Of a stretch of 64,000 nt of DNA, positions 22,238 to 32,982 are shown one piece after another (positions within the stretch are counted from its first letter, which is position 1; the number at the start of each line of letters is the position of its first letter). This stretch comes from DATFPK01 sp035264885. GTDB taxonomy: Bacteria > Actinomycetota > Thermoleophilia > Solirubrobacterales > 70-9. The notes beneath the pieces are model-generated. The model made no database searches, had not been told where the DNA came from, and saw nothing but the letters and a program-made list of their open reading frames with translations. The stretch spans positions 9,596 through 73,595 of the forward strand of contig DATFPK010000049.1 of assembly GCA_035264885.1 (NCBI GenBank), written 5' to 3'. Both the position numbers and the translations under genes were made by a program.

Positions 22238-25057
22238 CTACCGGCCCCGCACCCTCTGCGACGAGGAAACGGCTGCCCCATAGGGCCAGTCCCTCTCGGC
22301 CGGCGCCAGAGCGCGGAAATCAAATGCGACCCCGCGGCTTTCGTCGTCGACGAACCGATACGCAAATCTGAAGTGGCCGCGGGCGTTGCTCTCGATGCTG
22401 CGGAAGGACGTCCAACCGACCGATCGGGTCCGGAACTGCAGATCCACCCGCTTTCCGTCGCGGGGGATCGCCGCCAACCGGTACCCGATCGTTCCGCTGA
22501 AGACGATCGGCCGTCCGCCGACCCACGCGACCCGGCTCGAGACCCTGAGGGTGATCCTGCCCGCGGTTCGTATCCGCGATGGAGCGGAGATCGACCGGGT
22601 CAGGGTGCGGGTGCCCGCGTATGCAGCGGTCACCGTTCGTCCCGGGCCGGCGGGAAGGAGCATGGAGAAGAAGCCCTTGCCGCCGGTCCGGACCCGGCTG
22701 ATTCGCGTCGCCAGCCGGGCACCGGGCCGGAACCGCTCGGTGACCTCCACTGTTTGTCCCGCCAGCGGGGAGCCGAGGCCTGCGGTGAGGCGGCCATGAA
22801 AGCGAACTCCGGAGGAATAGGAAACGGACTTCGAGCGAATCCTTCCGAGTCTGCTCCGGCCGGGTCCAAGCCCGGCGCGAACCGCGGTCGGCACCTTGAT
22901 CGGGTTGGGCAGCACCATCGCCTTCCCGTCCGTTCTTTGTCTCGACACGGCGGTGTTGCCGGCGACGTCGGTCGCCCAGGCGCGGAACTCGTACTCCCCG
23001 GCCGGATAGTCGTCGGAGTTCCACCTCGCCTCCAGTACGCCGTGATCGACCTCCGTGGGGATCGGCTGGAAGGTCCGCGCCCCGCCGACCCGCCGCACCT
23101 CGATGCCGCCCCCGTCGTCGCTTGGGCCCGAGAGCGCGTCGGAGACGACAGCCCGGAGCCGTTCGGGATCGTCCGGGTCCTGGTTGCTCACGAATGCGAC
23201 GCCCGGCTCCGTCCGGTCGATTCGGACGACGGCCGCGCCGGGCGGGCGGTTCTGCACTCCGTTGACGATGCGCCCATCGTTGGCGTTGCCGGCCACGTCG
23301 CCCGCGAAGTGCGAAACGGTGTGCACGCCCTCGCCGGTGACCACCGTCGACACGGAATCTCCGCCGGACGTCACCGCTGGCCCCCCGTCGACCGAGATTG
23401 CGGTATACGCCCCCGCCTCGGCACCCCCTCCCATCCCGGAAAGGGAGTCAGTCGCTGTCGCCGTCAGCGGCACGTTCCCAGTCGTCCAGCCGCTGGGGAC
23501 GCCATGAAGGGTGGTGACAGGATCCGTCTTGTCAACCAGGAGCTCGGCGTGGCCCACCTCGGAGGACTTCATTCCGGATCCAGAGACGGCCACCGAGTGG
23601 ACGTAGTTCGTCCCCTCCACCAAGTCGGAGATCTGGAACGTCTCGTCCTCGACGCCGCTCTTCAGATCCGTTTCCGATGCGGTGCAGCGGTCGCCGGCGG
23701 CACATGGGTCGGTGGTCGGCGACTGGTCGACGGCGTAGGCATACCCGGCGATTCCTGAAACCGGGTGGGGCAGCGGCGGGTGGGTAATCGACTGGAAGAG
23801 CGGCAGCTCGCTACGGCTCAGCCACTCGTGGGTCTCGACCGGCGCCGCAGGACCAGGCCGAACGTCATCGAAGCGCAGCACGGCCCTTGCGGCCGGGCCG
23901 ACGTTACCGGCCGAGTCCTCGAGTGAGACCTCGACGGTGTAGCGGCCCGGGCCGGCCGGAACCTCGAGATCCATCAGGTTCGAAGCTGGACCCGCGACTC
24001 GGGTCTGCGGCACGACGACGGAGCCACCGGCGTCGAGCATGCGGTATCTCACCGCGGCGATCGGGGCCCCGTCCGCCTGCGGCGGATTCGCCCAGTCCAG
24101 ATCGAAGTCGTTGTCCGCATGCCACGTGTCCTCGCCGCCCGCCACCGTCAGGTTCTCCGGTTGGAGTGGCGCTTCGTTGTCCACCCTCATCATCCGTGGA
24201 ACCGAGCAACCTAGGTTCCCTCTCGGGGCCCCGTAGTCGCGCGCGCAGAACTCGATCGTGTGAGAGCCGGAACTCATCGACCTGGTATCGATCGAGAACT
24301 GGCGGGTCGCCCCGAGCGGGCACGGGACGAGCGAAACCGCGAATGCACCGCGGTCTCCTGCGCATGGTTGTTCACCGAGCAGCAGCCAGGGATCGCCGTC
24401 AATTCTCGCCCTCCACTCGGCTATGCCTGCTCCGTCGTCACTCGCGCTTACGACGACCGACTCGGTTCCGCGGTGCCACCGGTCGCTGTCTCCGGTGAGG
24501 ATCTCGCCGCTGGCCACGGCGATCGGATTTCGCCAATCCCGGACCGTGAGTTGGACGTTGTCGGGCCGATTTGTTGCTCCGCCCAGCGAGCTCAGGTCGC
24601 ACCCAGCAGCGCGATAACACTTGAGCTGCGCGACCACCCGACTAACTCCCGTCGGTCCGGTGCTAGGAGCTAGGAGGTTGAACGCTCGAAACTCGTCCTC
24701 GCTCGGTGCGTCACCGAAGACAATTGCGCTCTGGTCTCTTCGAAGCGCGTACAGCTGTGCACTCCAGCCTCCGGCGTCTCGGAGCTTTGCCTTGATCGTG
24801 GCACCGATTACTCCGGCGCCCGGGCCCGGTTCCCACACCCACGATCCATGCTCGCCGGCGTCGGTATTTCCGGCGCGGCCGTTGAGCTGGAAAAGGCCAG
24901 GCGAATCCGCTTCGTTGCAGTGACGGGCTTCCACGCGCGTGCCACCCTCGTAGCGCGCGGCGACTCCATACACCGGACCCTCGTCGATGCAGTTCTTGAC
25001 GATGAAATCGCCTGCGGAGGCCGGCGCCGCAAGCACGCCGCTGGCACAAAAGATCAG
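22238..25057 (-). CDS. Large secreted Ig-like/Ca-binding-type surface protein; start codon unresolved
   Basis: The mature protein of about 915 residues follows an export signal (LIFCASGVLAAPASAGDF). It has a cysteine-containing N-terminal region (KNCIDEG, RHCNEAD, LKCYRAAGCDL), then repeated beta-sandwich segments of Ig-like type (VDNEAPLQPENLTV; DKTDPVTTLHGVPSGWTTG; VRIDRTEPGVAFVSN), and C-terminal beta domains (VRFHGRLTAGLGSPLAGQTVEV; VFSGTIGYRLAAIPRDGK). It is probably cell-surface or extracellular. The frame continues upstream to ATG 25771, but that part is antisense-like and out of frame with the real gene at 25054-25680. No ATG/GTG/TTG precedes the signal peptide; the first GTG (25036) lies inside it. 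I give CTG 25057 provisionally. It overlaps the upstream gene's TGA. Confidence 0.7.
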   Translation of the reverse strand: MIFCASGVLAAPASAGDFIVKNCIDEGPVYGVAARYEGGTRVEARHCNEADSPGLFQLNGRAGNTDAGEHGSWVWEPGPGAGVIGATIKAKLRDAGGWSAQLYALRRDQSAIVFGDAPSEDEFRAFNLLAPSTGPTGVSRVVAQLKCYRAAGCDLSSLGGATNRPDNVQLTVRDWRNPIAVASGEILTGDSDRWHRGTESVVVSASDDGAGIAEWRARIDGDPWLLLGEQPCAGDRGAFAVSLVPCPLGATRQFSIDTRSMSSGSHTIEFCARDYGAPRGNLGCSVPRMMRVDNEAPLQPENLTVAGGEDTWHADNDFDLDWANPPQADGAPIAAVRYRMLDAGGSVVVPQTRVAGPASNLMDLEVPAGPGRYTVEVSLEDSAGNVGPAARAVLRFDDVRPGPAAPVETHEWLSRSELPLFQSITHPPLPHPVSGIAGYAYAVDQSPTTDPCAAGDRCTASETDLKSGVEDETFQISDLVEGTNYVHSVAVSGSGMKSSEVGHAELLVDKTDPVTTLHGVPSGWTTGNVPLTATATDSLSGMGGGAEAGAYTAISVDGGPAVTSGGDSVSTVVTGEGVHTVSHFAGDVAGNANDGRIVNGVQNRPPGAAVVRIDRTEPGVAFVSNQDPDDPERLRAVVSDALSGPSDDGGGIEVRRVGGARTFQPIPTEVDHGVLEARWNSDDYPAGEYEFRAWATDVAGNTAVSRQRTDGKAMVLPNPIKVPTAVRAGLGPGRSRLGRIRSKSVSYSSGVRFHGRLTAGLGSPLAGQTVEVTERFRPGARLATRISRVRTGGKGFFSMLLPAGPGRTVTAAYAGTRTLTRSISAPSRIRTAGRITLRVSSRVAWVGGRPIVFSGTIGYRLAAIPRDGKRVDLQFRTRSVGWTSFRSIESNARGHFRFAYRFVDDESRGVAFDFRALAPAERDWPYGAAVSSSQRVRGR

Positions 25058-25680
25058 GGCGGATAGGAAGCCAAGTCTTTGAGGCCGCCGCCCGGGAAGA
25101 GCGCCGTGAGGTGCAGCGTGCTCCCGACACGGCGAACGAAGAGCGATACGGCTCCTGAGTACTCCGGGGGTAAAACCGGCGATTCCTTGATCCGCAGGTA
25201 GCCGCTGGGTGTTCCTGCACCTCCGTCCAGGACGAGCCCGCCGCCGCCGCCAAGGTTGGTTTCGAACGCCATCGCCGGAGTTCCCTCTCTCGTGCGGGAG
25301 AAGTAAACGAACGGCGCTTTGACCCGCAGCGAATCGCCCTCGCCGATGATCGCCTGGTTCGTTGCGAGCGGCACCTCGAGCAGTTCGGTCAGGTCCTCCG
25401 CTCTGATCGTGCGGTTGTCGATCGCTTGTGACGTGACCGACTGCAGTTTCAGCTTGTTTTTGCCAATGGCTTGACGTTCGATATTGCGGGACTCGACCGC
25501 TTGACCGCGGATGTCTCCGCTGTCCACGGCGCCCTTCGCCAGCGCACGACTGCCGACGGCGCCCGTTGCCAGGTCGTCGGATTTGACCGACCGCTCGCCC
25601 TGCAATGCCGCCGCCGTTCCACCGAGGGCGACGAACAGGGCGAGGTAAGAAACGACGACTGCGTGTCTCGAGCTGCTCAT
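25054..25680 (-). CDS. Membrane-anchored surface protein of Thermoleophilia type, unknown function
   Basis: A 208-residue protein with an N-terminal signal/anchor segment VVVSYLALFVALGGTAAAL, a form very common in Thermoleophilia proteins. Residues about 30-90 contain short periodic units of the type VKSDDLATGAVGSRALAKGAV, suggesting a beta-helix or stalk. The C-terminal half is Gly-rich and beta-like (LGGGGGLVLDGGAG). Function unknown, probably extracytoplasmic. ATG 25680 is preceded by GGAGG and GAGGGAGC. It lies 87 nt downstream of the sigma factor gene and overlaps the following secreted protein gene, so all three look like one operon. Confidence 0.75.
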   Translation of the reverse strand: MSSSRHAVVVSYLALFVALGGTAAALQGERSVKSDDLATGAVGSRALAKGAVDSGDIRGQAVESRNIERQAIGKNKLKLQSVTSQAIDNRTIRAEDLTELLEVPLATNQAIIGEGDSLRVKAPFVYFSRTREGTPAMAFETNLGGGGGLVLDGGAGTPSGYLRIKESPVLPPEYSGAVSLFVRRVGSTLHLTALFPGGGLKDLASYPP

Positions 25681-25767
25681 TGCTCCCTCGTTCCGTCCTC
25701 CTGACGAAATGCCTGTGCGCAGTCTGCCGCACCAGCCGCCAAAGGTCGATGGTTCGTCCGCTGCAAG

Positions 25768-27105
25768 TCATGGTCCGAACTCTCCCGCGGGCGATCCGTT
25801 ACCACCGCCGCTGGCCGTCGCCGCCGGTGCAGGGGCAGGTGCTGGTGCGGGAGCGGCTTCCGGGGTGAATTCGACGCTGGCCGGCGGCGGGGGTGGCGGT
25901 GCCGGCTCAGGCTCGGATTGAGGCTGCGGAGCCGGTGCCGGCTCGGGGGAAGAGGCTGGCGCTGGTGTTGGTGCGGGTTCAGGCGCCGGTGGCGGCGGCT
26001 CGGGAGGCGGAACGTGCTCGATCGGCGGCACCGACCCGCTTGTGCGCGCGACTTCCCGGTCGACTGCGCGCTCGATCGCGGGGCCTCGATCGACCAGCAG
26101 GTCCGGCGTGGGAGGCGCGACCACTCCGGTCGCCACACACGCTGCTGCGCCCCCAGCGGTCCCGACGCACGCCGCGACCAGTTTTGCCGTCGCGACGAAG
26201 CCGGCACCGCTGGTGCTCCCGCCCGTGGCCGCGGCCTGGGATATCGCCGCATCCGTTGCGTCGCTTCTGCCGCCCAAACGCGCCGGCAGACCCTCGATCG
26301 CGTCGTGAAGACGCTCCAGGACGCCTCGTGAGACCGGGAGGATCGGCGCGAGTGCGACGGCAGCCTGCGGAGCAGCGCGAAACGCCCGCACCTTCGAACG
26401 GCAGAAGGCACAGGCCCTCAGGTGCTCGCGTACCACCTGAAGCTGCCGCTCGTCCGCTTCACCGTCGATGAACGCCGAGATGAGGCCGTCCAGCTCGGCG
26501 CAGCGTTCACCCGTTTCGCTCTTGGTCAGGAGGTTTCGAAACCGGGCGCGTCCTTCCGCCAGGCACCTGTTGATTTTGGTGTACGTCCAGCCGGTGATCT
26601 CGCCGATCTCGGCATACGAGTAGCCCTCGGCAAGGAGGGTCAGGGCTCGCAGCTCCTGCGGCTTGAGTGTCTGGAGCGCTTCTCGCGTTCGCGCGATTCG
26701 CTCGCGGCGCTCGGTCAGATCCGCGGGTCCGGCGCGCTCGGATGGAATCAGCTGGACCCAATCCTGCTCCTCGGAGGCCTCGCGGCCCGGTGGTCCAGGG
26801 CTCCCCAGCATGCGCTCGCGATTGCGCCGAACCGCGAGGGCTTCGTGCTTCGTCACGGTTTGGGTCCAGCGAATCAGGTCACGCTGGTCGCAGGTCGGCG
26901 CCTTGGTCAGCAGGATCTCGAGCGCGCGCTGGTAAGCGTCCTCGCCATCATCGGCGCAGAGTGAGTAGCGCCGCGCCGTCCTTCTCAGCGCGCCCTCGTG
27001 CCGCCGGATCAGTTCGACGGCCGCGCGCTTGCGGGCGGCCTCGTCGACGGCAGACGGGTCTTCGCCAGGGGCGGGAGGTAAATCGATCGCCTGCGCTTCG
27101 CTCAT
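25768..27105 (-). CDS. ECF-type sigma factor fused to anti-sigma zinc finger, membrane segment and Pro-rich tail
   Basis: A 445-residue fusion. Residues about 30-100 resemble sigma region 2 and 135-195 region 4, with the helix-turn-helix YSYAEIGEITGWTYTKINR. Residues 202-235 are a zf-HC2 anti-sigma-type zinc finger ending HLRACAFC (H228, C232, C235). A weakly hydrophobic Ala/Val/Gly segment at about 303-330 could span the membrane. The last 100 residues are a Pro/Ala/Glu-rich extracytoplasmic-like tail. Normally the sigma factor and the zinc-finger anti-sigma are separate proteins; here sensing, inhibition and transcription could be in one chain. ATG 27105 is chosen; GTG 27120 is possible. 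Two surface protein genes follow on the same strand. Confidence 0.82.
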   Translation of the reverse strand: MSEAQAIDLPPAPGEDPSAVDEAARKRAAVELIRRHEGALRRTARRYSLCADDGEDAYQRALEILLTKAPTCDQRDLIRWTQTVTKHEALAVRRNRERMLGSPGPPGREASEEQDWVQLIPSERAGPADLTERRERIARTREALQTLKPQELRALTLLAEGYSYAEIGEITGWTYTKINRCLAEGRARFRNLLTKSETGERCAELDGLISAFIDGEADERQLQVVREHLRACAFCRSKVRAFRAAPQAAVALAPILPVSRGVLERLHDAIEGLPARLGGRSDATDAAISQAAATGGSTSGAGFVATAKLVAACVGTAGGAAACVATGVVAPPTPDLLVDRGPAIERAVDREVARTSGSVPPIEHVPPPEPPPPAPEPAPTPAPASSPEPAPAPQPQSEPEPAPPPPPPASVEFTPEAAPAPAPAPAPAATASGGGNGSPAGEFGP

Positions 27106-27232
27106 CCGTGACGCATCCACACCCCTTGTCCCCCGTACTCCTTAGGCGACGATCGTGAGGACGAACATGCCACTCCTAGGACGCCGCGCCAAGGGTTCTC
27201 CCCATGTCTCTCCTCATCCAGAAGACGACTTT

Positions 27233-27245
27233 ACGCAAATTGCGT
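27233..27245. promoter_or_regulatory. Inverted repeat in the divergent sigma/UXS control region
   Basis: ACGCAAATTGCGT is a perfect 6-bp inverted repeat around a central A, in an AT-richer stretch (27228-27280) of the 232-bp gap between the sigma factor (27105, minus) and the decarboxylase (27338, plus). A related half, TTTGCGAAA, lies about 25 bp further on. It is a candidate operator for an unidentified regulator. The rest of the gap shows only the TACGAT at 27322-27327 before the plus-strand gene. Confidence 0.35.
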
Positions 27246-27337
27246 CAAGTAATGGACGAATGACTTTGCGAAATGAATGGCCCGGGGATCGCGGCCAGCC
27301 TTCGCCTCCCGGTTCCTCCTCTACGATCGATCGCCGG

Positions 27338-29752
<2,415 letters not shown>

Positions 29753-29753
29753 C

Positions 29754-30611
29754 CTAGAGCGACCGGAACGCTTCGACGGTGACGGCTTCGCGCCAGCCGA
29801 TGTGCTCACGAACGCGCAGCAGCCGCCGCGCCGCGTCCCGCGCGGCCTCGCGGTCGTAGTCGACCGCCGGCGCCCGCAGGTCGTGGCGGATCGGCACCGC
29901 GTCGGCCACCCCGAGCTTCCACCCGTTGCGCTCCGCGACCGCCGCCCAATGAAGGTCGACGCCCCAGCCCATCCCGTCCTCGGGGAAGGGGGAGAGCTGG
30001 GCGAACGCCTCGCGGCGGATCATCAGCGCCGGCCCGATCTCGACGAAGCTGGTGCGGCGCAGGAGCGCGGGGCGGCGGCGCACCATCGGCCAGGCCGTGT
30101 GGCTGGAGCGGCTGAGCGCCGGCTGGACCAGGTGGAGGCCGAAGCGCTCGCCGAGGGCGAGAAGGCGGTCGAGGAACCTGGCATTCAGGACGACGTCGTC
30201 GTCGAGCAGCAGCACCCAGTCCGCCTCCGCGGCATTCGCGTCCTCGGCCAGGCGGTTGAAGTTGGCGAGCCTGCCCCCGCCCATGTGGACCTGGCGGGTG
30301 CTCTCGGCGAGATCGGAGGCGGCCTCCGCGAGCGCGCCGAGGGCGACCACCACGTCCTGCCGCGACCGGCGCAGCTCGGCGATCGCCGCGGCCATCGTCT
30401 CGGAGCTTTCGTCTCCGTAGACGCCGAGGACGGCCACGCGGCGCGGCGCCCAGTCAGCCGCCAGCCGGTCCAGCGCGCGGCCGGTCCCCCGAAGCCGCTG
30501 CCGCCCGTCAAGGAGCGCATCAATGGCGTGCCCGAGCGATCGTACCGCGGGTGAGCGGCGGCCCGTTCCCGGTGGCAGCGCGGCGAGCGGATCTTCCCCG
30601 GGAGCGGCCAA
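29754..30611 (-). CDS. Glycosyltransferase family 2-like protein
   Basis: A 285-residue cytoplasmic GT-A-fold transferase. It has VAVLGVYGDESSETMAAAI at the N-terminal strand, the nucleotide-sugar/metal motif LLLDDDVVLNARFLDRLL and a C-terminal region GWGVDLHWAAVAERNGWKLG typical of GT2 enzymes of surface glycan loci. Acceptor and donor unknown. The frame reaches 31184, but that part is antisense to the divergent gene. I choose TTG 30611 because TACGTT (reverse of 30622-30627) lies 10 nt upstream and no ATG or GTG is nearby; ATG 30641 is the alternative. Confidence 0.78.
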   Translation of the reverse strand: MAAPGEDPLAALPPGTGRRSPAVRSLGHAIDALLDGRQRLRGTGRALDRLAADWAPRRVAVLGVYGDESSETMAAAIAELRRSRQDVVVALGALAEAASDLAESTRQVHMGGGRLANFNRLAEDANAAEADWVLLLDDDVVLNARFLDRLLALGERFGLHLVQPALSRSSHTAWPMVRRRPALLRRTSFVEIGPALMIRREAFAQLSPFPEDGMGWGVDLHWAAVAERNGWKLGVADAVPIRHDLRAPAVDYDREAARDAARRLLRVREHIGWREAVTVEAFRSL

Positions 30612-30620
30612 GAGGGCGAA

Positions 30621-30627
30621 TAACGTA
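30621..30627. promoter_or_regulatory. Shared TAACGTA divergent -10 element
   Basis: TAACGT (30621-30626, plus) is 7 nt before TTG 30634. Its complement TACGTT (30627-30622, minus) is 10 nt before TTG 30611. Two back-to-back glycosyltransferase genes therefore share five core bases of their -10 elements. The same heptamer does the same job at 52076-52082. Confidence 0.5.
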
Positions 30628-30633
30628 GCCGCC

Positions 30634-31551
30634 TTGCGCATCCTCGCCGCGATCTGCACCAACCGCGCGCCCGCCGAGGTCCGTCCCGCGCTGGAGCCCG
30701 CCGCGCGCCAGGCCGCGGAGATCCCCGGGGCCAGCGCGCTGCTCGTGACGAGCGGCCTGGACGACGAGGCGCACCGGGCCCACGCCGAAGCGGCGGCGGT
30801 CCTGGGCGCCCGGGCCGTGGCCGCGCCGACCGGACTCTCCGCCGCCCGCAACCGCGCCCTCGAGGACCCGGGGTGGGCCGACGTGGTCGCGTACCTCGAC
30901 GACGACGCGGTGCCGGCGCCGGACTGGCTCGAGCGGCTGGCGGCGCGCTGGGCGGAGGCGCCACCGGAGGTGGCGGCGATCGCCGGGCGGATCGCGGCGC
31001 GCTGGGAGGCTGAGCCTCCGGCGTGGGTCAGCGACCGGATCGCGACGTCGTTTTCCCTGCTCGACCTCGGCGAAGGCCTGGTCGAACTCGATCCCGCCAA
31101 TGCCCTCGAGGGGTTCGGCGCGAACATCTCCTTCCGAACCCGGCCCCTGCGCGCAGTCGGCGGCTTCGACTCCAGCCGCGGCATCTGGGGGAGAGTCTCG
31201 CTCTACGGCGAGGAGTCGCTGGTCCAGCGACGGCTGGCGGAACGCGGTCACCGCCTCCTCTACGCCGGGGACGTCCGGGCAGAGCACCGGATCGCGGCCG
31301 ACCGGCTCCGCCTCCGGGCTCTCTGGCGCCGGGAGGTGGGACGCGGCGCAACCGCCGTCCTCGACAGCCGCGAGACGCCGACCGGCGGCGCCGGCCGGGC
31401 GCTGAAGGCAGGCGGCGGCACCCTCGCGGCGCTGGCCCGCGGCGACCGGCCGCTGGCGGGAGAGCGGTTCGCCCGCCTCGCGCGGGCCGCCGGCGCCGCC
31501 GCGTCGCCGCTTCTCCTGCGCCGCATGCGCTCGCGGGGCTGGCCGGGATGA
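30634..31551 (+). CDS. Glycosyltransferase family 2 protein
   Basis: A 305-residue GT2 transferase starting LRILAAICTNR, with GLSAARNRALE, the metal-binding VAYLDDDAVPAPDWLERL and the ISFRTRPLRAVGGFDSS plus GEESLVQRRL segments that resemble the acceptor-site ED motif. It should add a sugar to a lipid-linked glycan at the inner membrane. TTG 30634 follows TAACGT by 7 nt. Its stop overlaps the next gene's ATG in ATGA, so the two are translationally coupled. Confidence 0.82.
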   Translation: MRILAAICTNRAPAEVRPALEPAARQAAEIPGASALLVTSGLDDEAHRAHAEAAAVLGARAVAAPTGLSAARNRALEDPGWADVVAYLDDDAVPAPDWLERLAARWAEAPPEVAAIAGRIAARWEAEPPAWVSDRIATSFSLLDLGEGLVELDPANALEGFGANISFRTRPLRAVGGFDSSRGIWGRVSLYGEESLVQRRLAERGHRLLYAGDVRAEHRIAADRLRLRALWRREVGRGATAVLDSRETPTGGAGRALKAGGGTLAALARGDRPLAGERFARLARAAGAAASPLLLRRMRSRGWPG

Positions 31552-32678
31552 GCGAGCCCTCGGTCCTGGTCATCTCGCTGGCGACGACGACCGGCTGGCG
31601 GATCAACGAGCGCGAGCTCTCGGCGTCGCTCGCCCGGCTCGGCGTCCACCACCGCGTGGTCCGCATGGAGCTGGGACCCGAGCGCCACCTGCGCCGGAGC
31701 GGGCTCTGGCCCGTCACCGACGCGGTCGAGGCAGCCGGATCGCGCCGCGCCCTGGGGCGGGGAATGCGCGACGGCCGCCCCTCTGCCGTGATCTTCCTCA
31801 GCACGACCGCTGCCCTGGCCGCGCCGCTCGCCGGGCTTCGGGCCAAGGGCATCGCGACGGCGATCCGCGTCGACGTCCCCTCCGGCAGCTCCCGCCCGGG
31901 ACCTCAGAACGCCGTCCAGCGAGTGCTCGAGCGCCGCCGCCTCCGCGAGGCCGACGTCGTCCTCGCCACGGGCCGGCGCTCCGCCGGGCTGCTGGAGCCG
32001 CTTTCCCGCCGCGTCGCCGTCGTCCCGGTCCCCGTCACCGGCGCCGGCGAGATCCCGCCTGAGCGCGACGATCCCCGCGACCTACTCACCTACTCCGCCG
32101 ACCCCGACAACAAGGGCCTCGACCTGGTCTGCGAGGCGTGGTGGTCCCTCCCGGAGGAGACGCGGGGGCGCCGTCTTCACGTCACCGGAGTCTCCGAGGA
32201 GCGCGGCCGCCGCCACCTGCTCCGCCGCGGCGTGGCAGAGCCGCCTGAGCTGGTCTGGCACGGAGAGCTTCGCCACGCCGAGCACGTCGCCCTGACGGAG
32301 AGCGCCGCCGCCTACATCTCCGCTTCCGAATGGGAGGGGTCCGGCATCGCTCAGCTCGAGGCGCTCGCGGCCGGGGTGCCGCTGGCGACGACGCCCTCGC
32401 GCGGCGCCTACGAGGCCTACCCGCTGGCCTGCGAGCTCGCCCTCGAGCTCGCCGCCGCCGAGCGCAGCGCCCCGGCACTGGCCGCCGCCCTGCGGGCCGC
32501 CCTCGGCCTCACGCCGCAGGAGCGGCGCGACTACGCCGCCCGGGCCGCCGCCGTCCTCCGCGACTTCACCCGCGACGCCGCGGACCGGGCGCTCAGGCGC
32601 GAGGTCCTGCCGCGTCTGGGGGACTCGGCAGGCAGACCGACGAGAAGTCCGGCCGCGAGCAGCCGGTGCGGCAGGTAG
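31548..32678 (+). CDS. Glycosyltransferase family 4-like protein
   Basis: A 376-residue GT-B enzyme. The C-terminal half has the GT4 features LLTYSADPDNKGLDLVCEAW, HVTGVSEERG and ISASEWEGSGIAQLEALAAGVPLATT, including the nucleotide-binding Glu motif. The N-terminal half begins VLVISLATTTGWRINERELSASL. It overlaps the GT2 gene by ATGA. The last 15 residues (from about 32633) run antisense through the remnant of another gene, so the natural C-terminus may have been replaced by a deletion junction. Acceptor unknown. Confidence 0.82.
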   Translation: MSEPSVLVISLATTTGWRINERELSASLARLGVHHRVVRMELGPERHLRRSGLWPVTDAVEAAGSRRALGRGMRDGRPSAVIFLSTTAALAAPLAGLRAKGIATAIRVDVPSGSSRPGPQNAVQRVLERRRLREADVVLATGRRSAGLLEPLSRRVAVVPVPVTGAGEIPPERDDPRDLLTYSADPDNKGLDLVCEAWWSLPEETRGRRLHVTGVSEERGRRHLLRRGVAEPPELVWHGELRHAEHVALTESAAAYISASEWEGSGIAQLEALAAGVPLATTPSRGAYEAYPLACELALELAAAERSAPALAAALRAALGLTPQERRDYAARAAAVLRDFTRDAADRALRREVLPRLGDSAGRPTRSPAASSRCGR

Positions 32679-32902
32679 GAGCCGGCGCCGAACACCTCGA
32701 GAACGGCCCGGTAGAGCCAGATCTGGCCGATGATCAGGTGTCCGCTGGCGCCGTGCAGCGAGTACTCGAAGGACCGCTCGGGATAGGTGATCCACCGGCT
32801 CCACTCGTCCGAGAAGAACGTCTGGCCGCGCGACTCCCACAGCGAGAATCCGACAGCGACAGCCGTCACGAGGAGGAGGACACGGGACTGCGCGCGGAAC
32901 AT
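32633..32902 (-). pseudogene. Remnant of a GT-C-like polytopic membrane glycosyltransferase gene
   Basis: About 90 residues from ATG 32902 look like the N-terminus of a large membrane protein: a first membrane segment RVLLLVTAVAVGFSLWE, the loop FFSDEWSRWITYPERSFEY and SGHLIIGQIWLYRAVLEVFG, SYLPHRLLAAGLLVGL. The DEW loop is like the first periplasmic loop of GT-C/dolichol-type transferases, which normally have 400-600 residues. After residue 90 the frame turns into antisense of the GT4 gene (PAESPRRGRTSRLSARS). I read it as a 3'-truncated gene joined to the GT4 gene by deletion. Expression of the stub is uncertain. Confidence 0.6.
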
Positions 32903-32982
32903 GCCGGTCGCCGGACGCTATTGCCCGCCTAGGGGTCGCCGCTCGCCTCGGTCCACAGCGACGACGAGATCATGCCGCCGCT

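Noticed and set aside
25058..25771. Open frame upstream of the secreted protein, beginning with an ATG that overlaps the sigma factor stop in ATGA.
   Set aside because: Its translation is Arg/Pro/Gly-rich shadow sequence, while the overlapping frame 25054-25680 has a clear membrane anchor and family-like composition. Only the part after about 25060 looks like protein.
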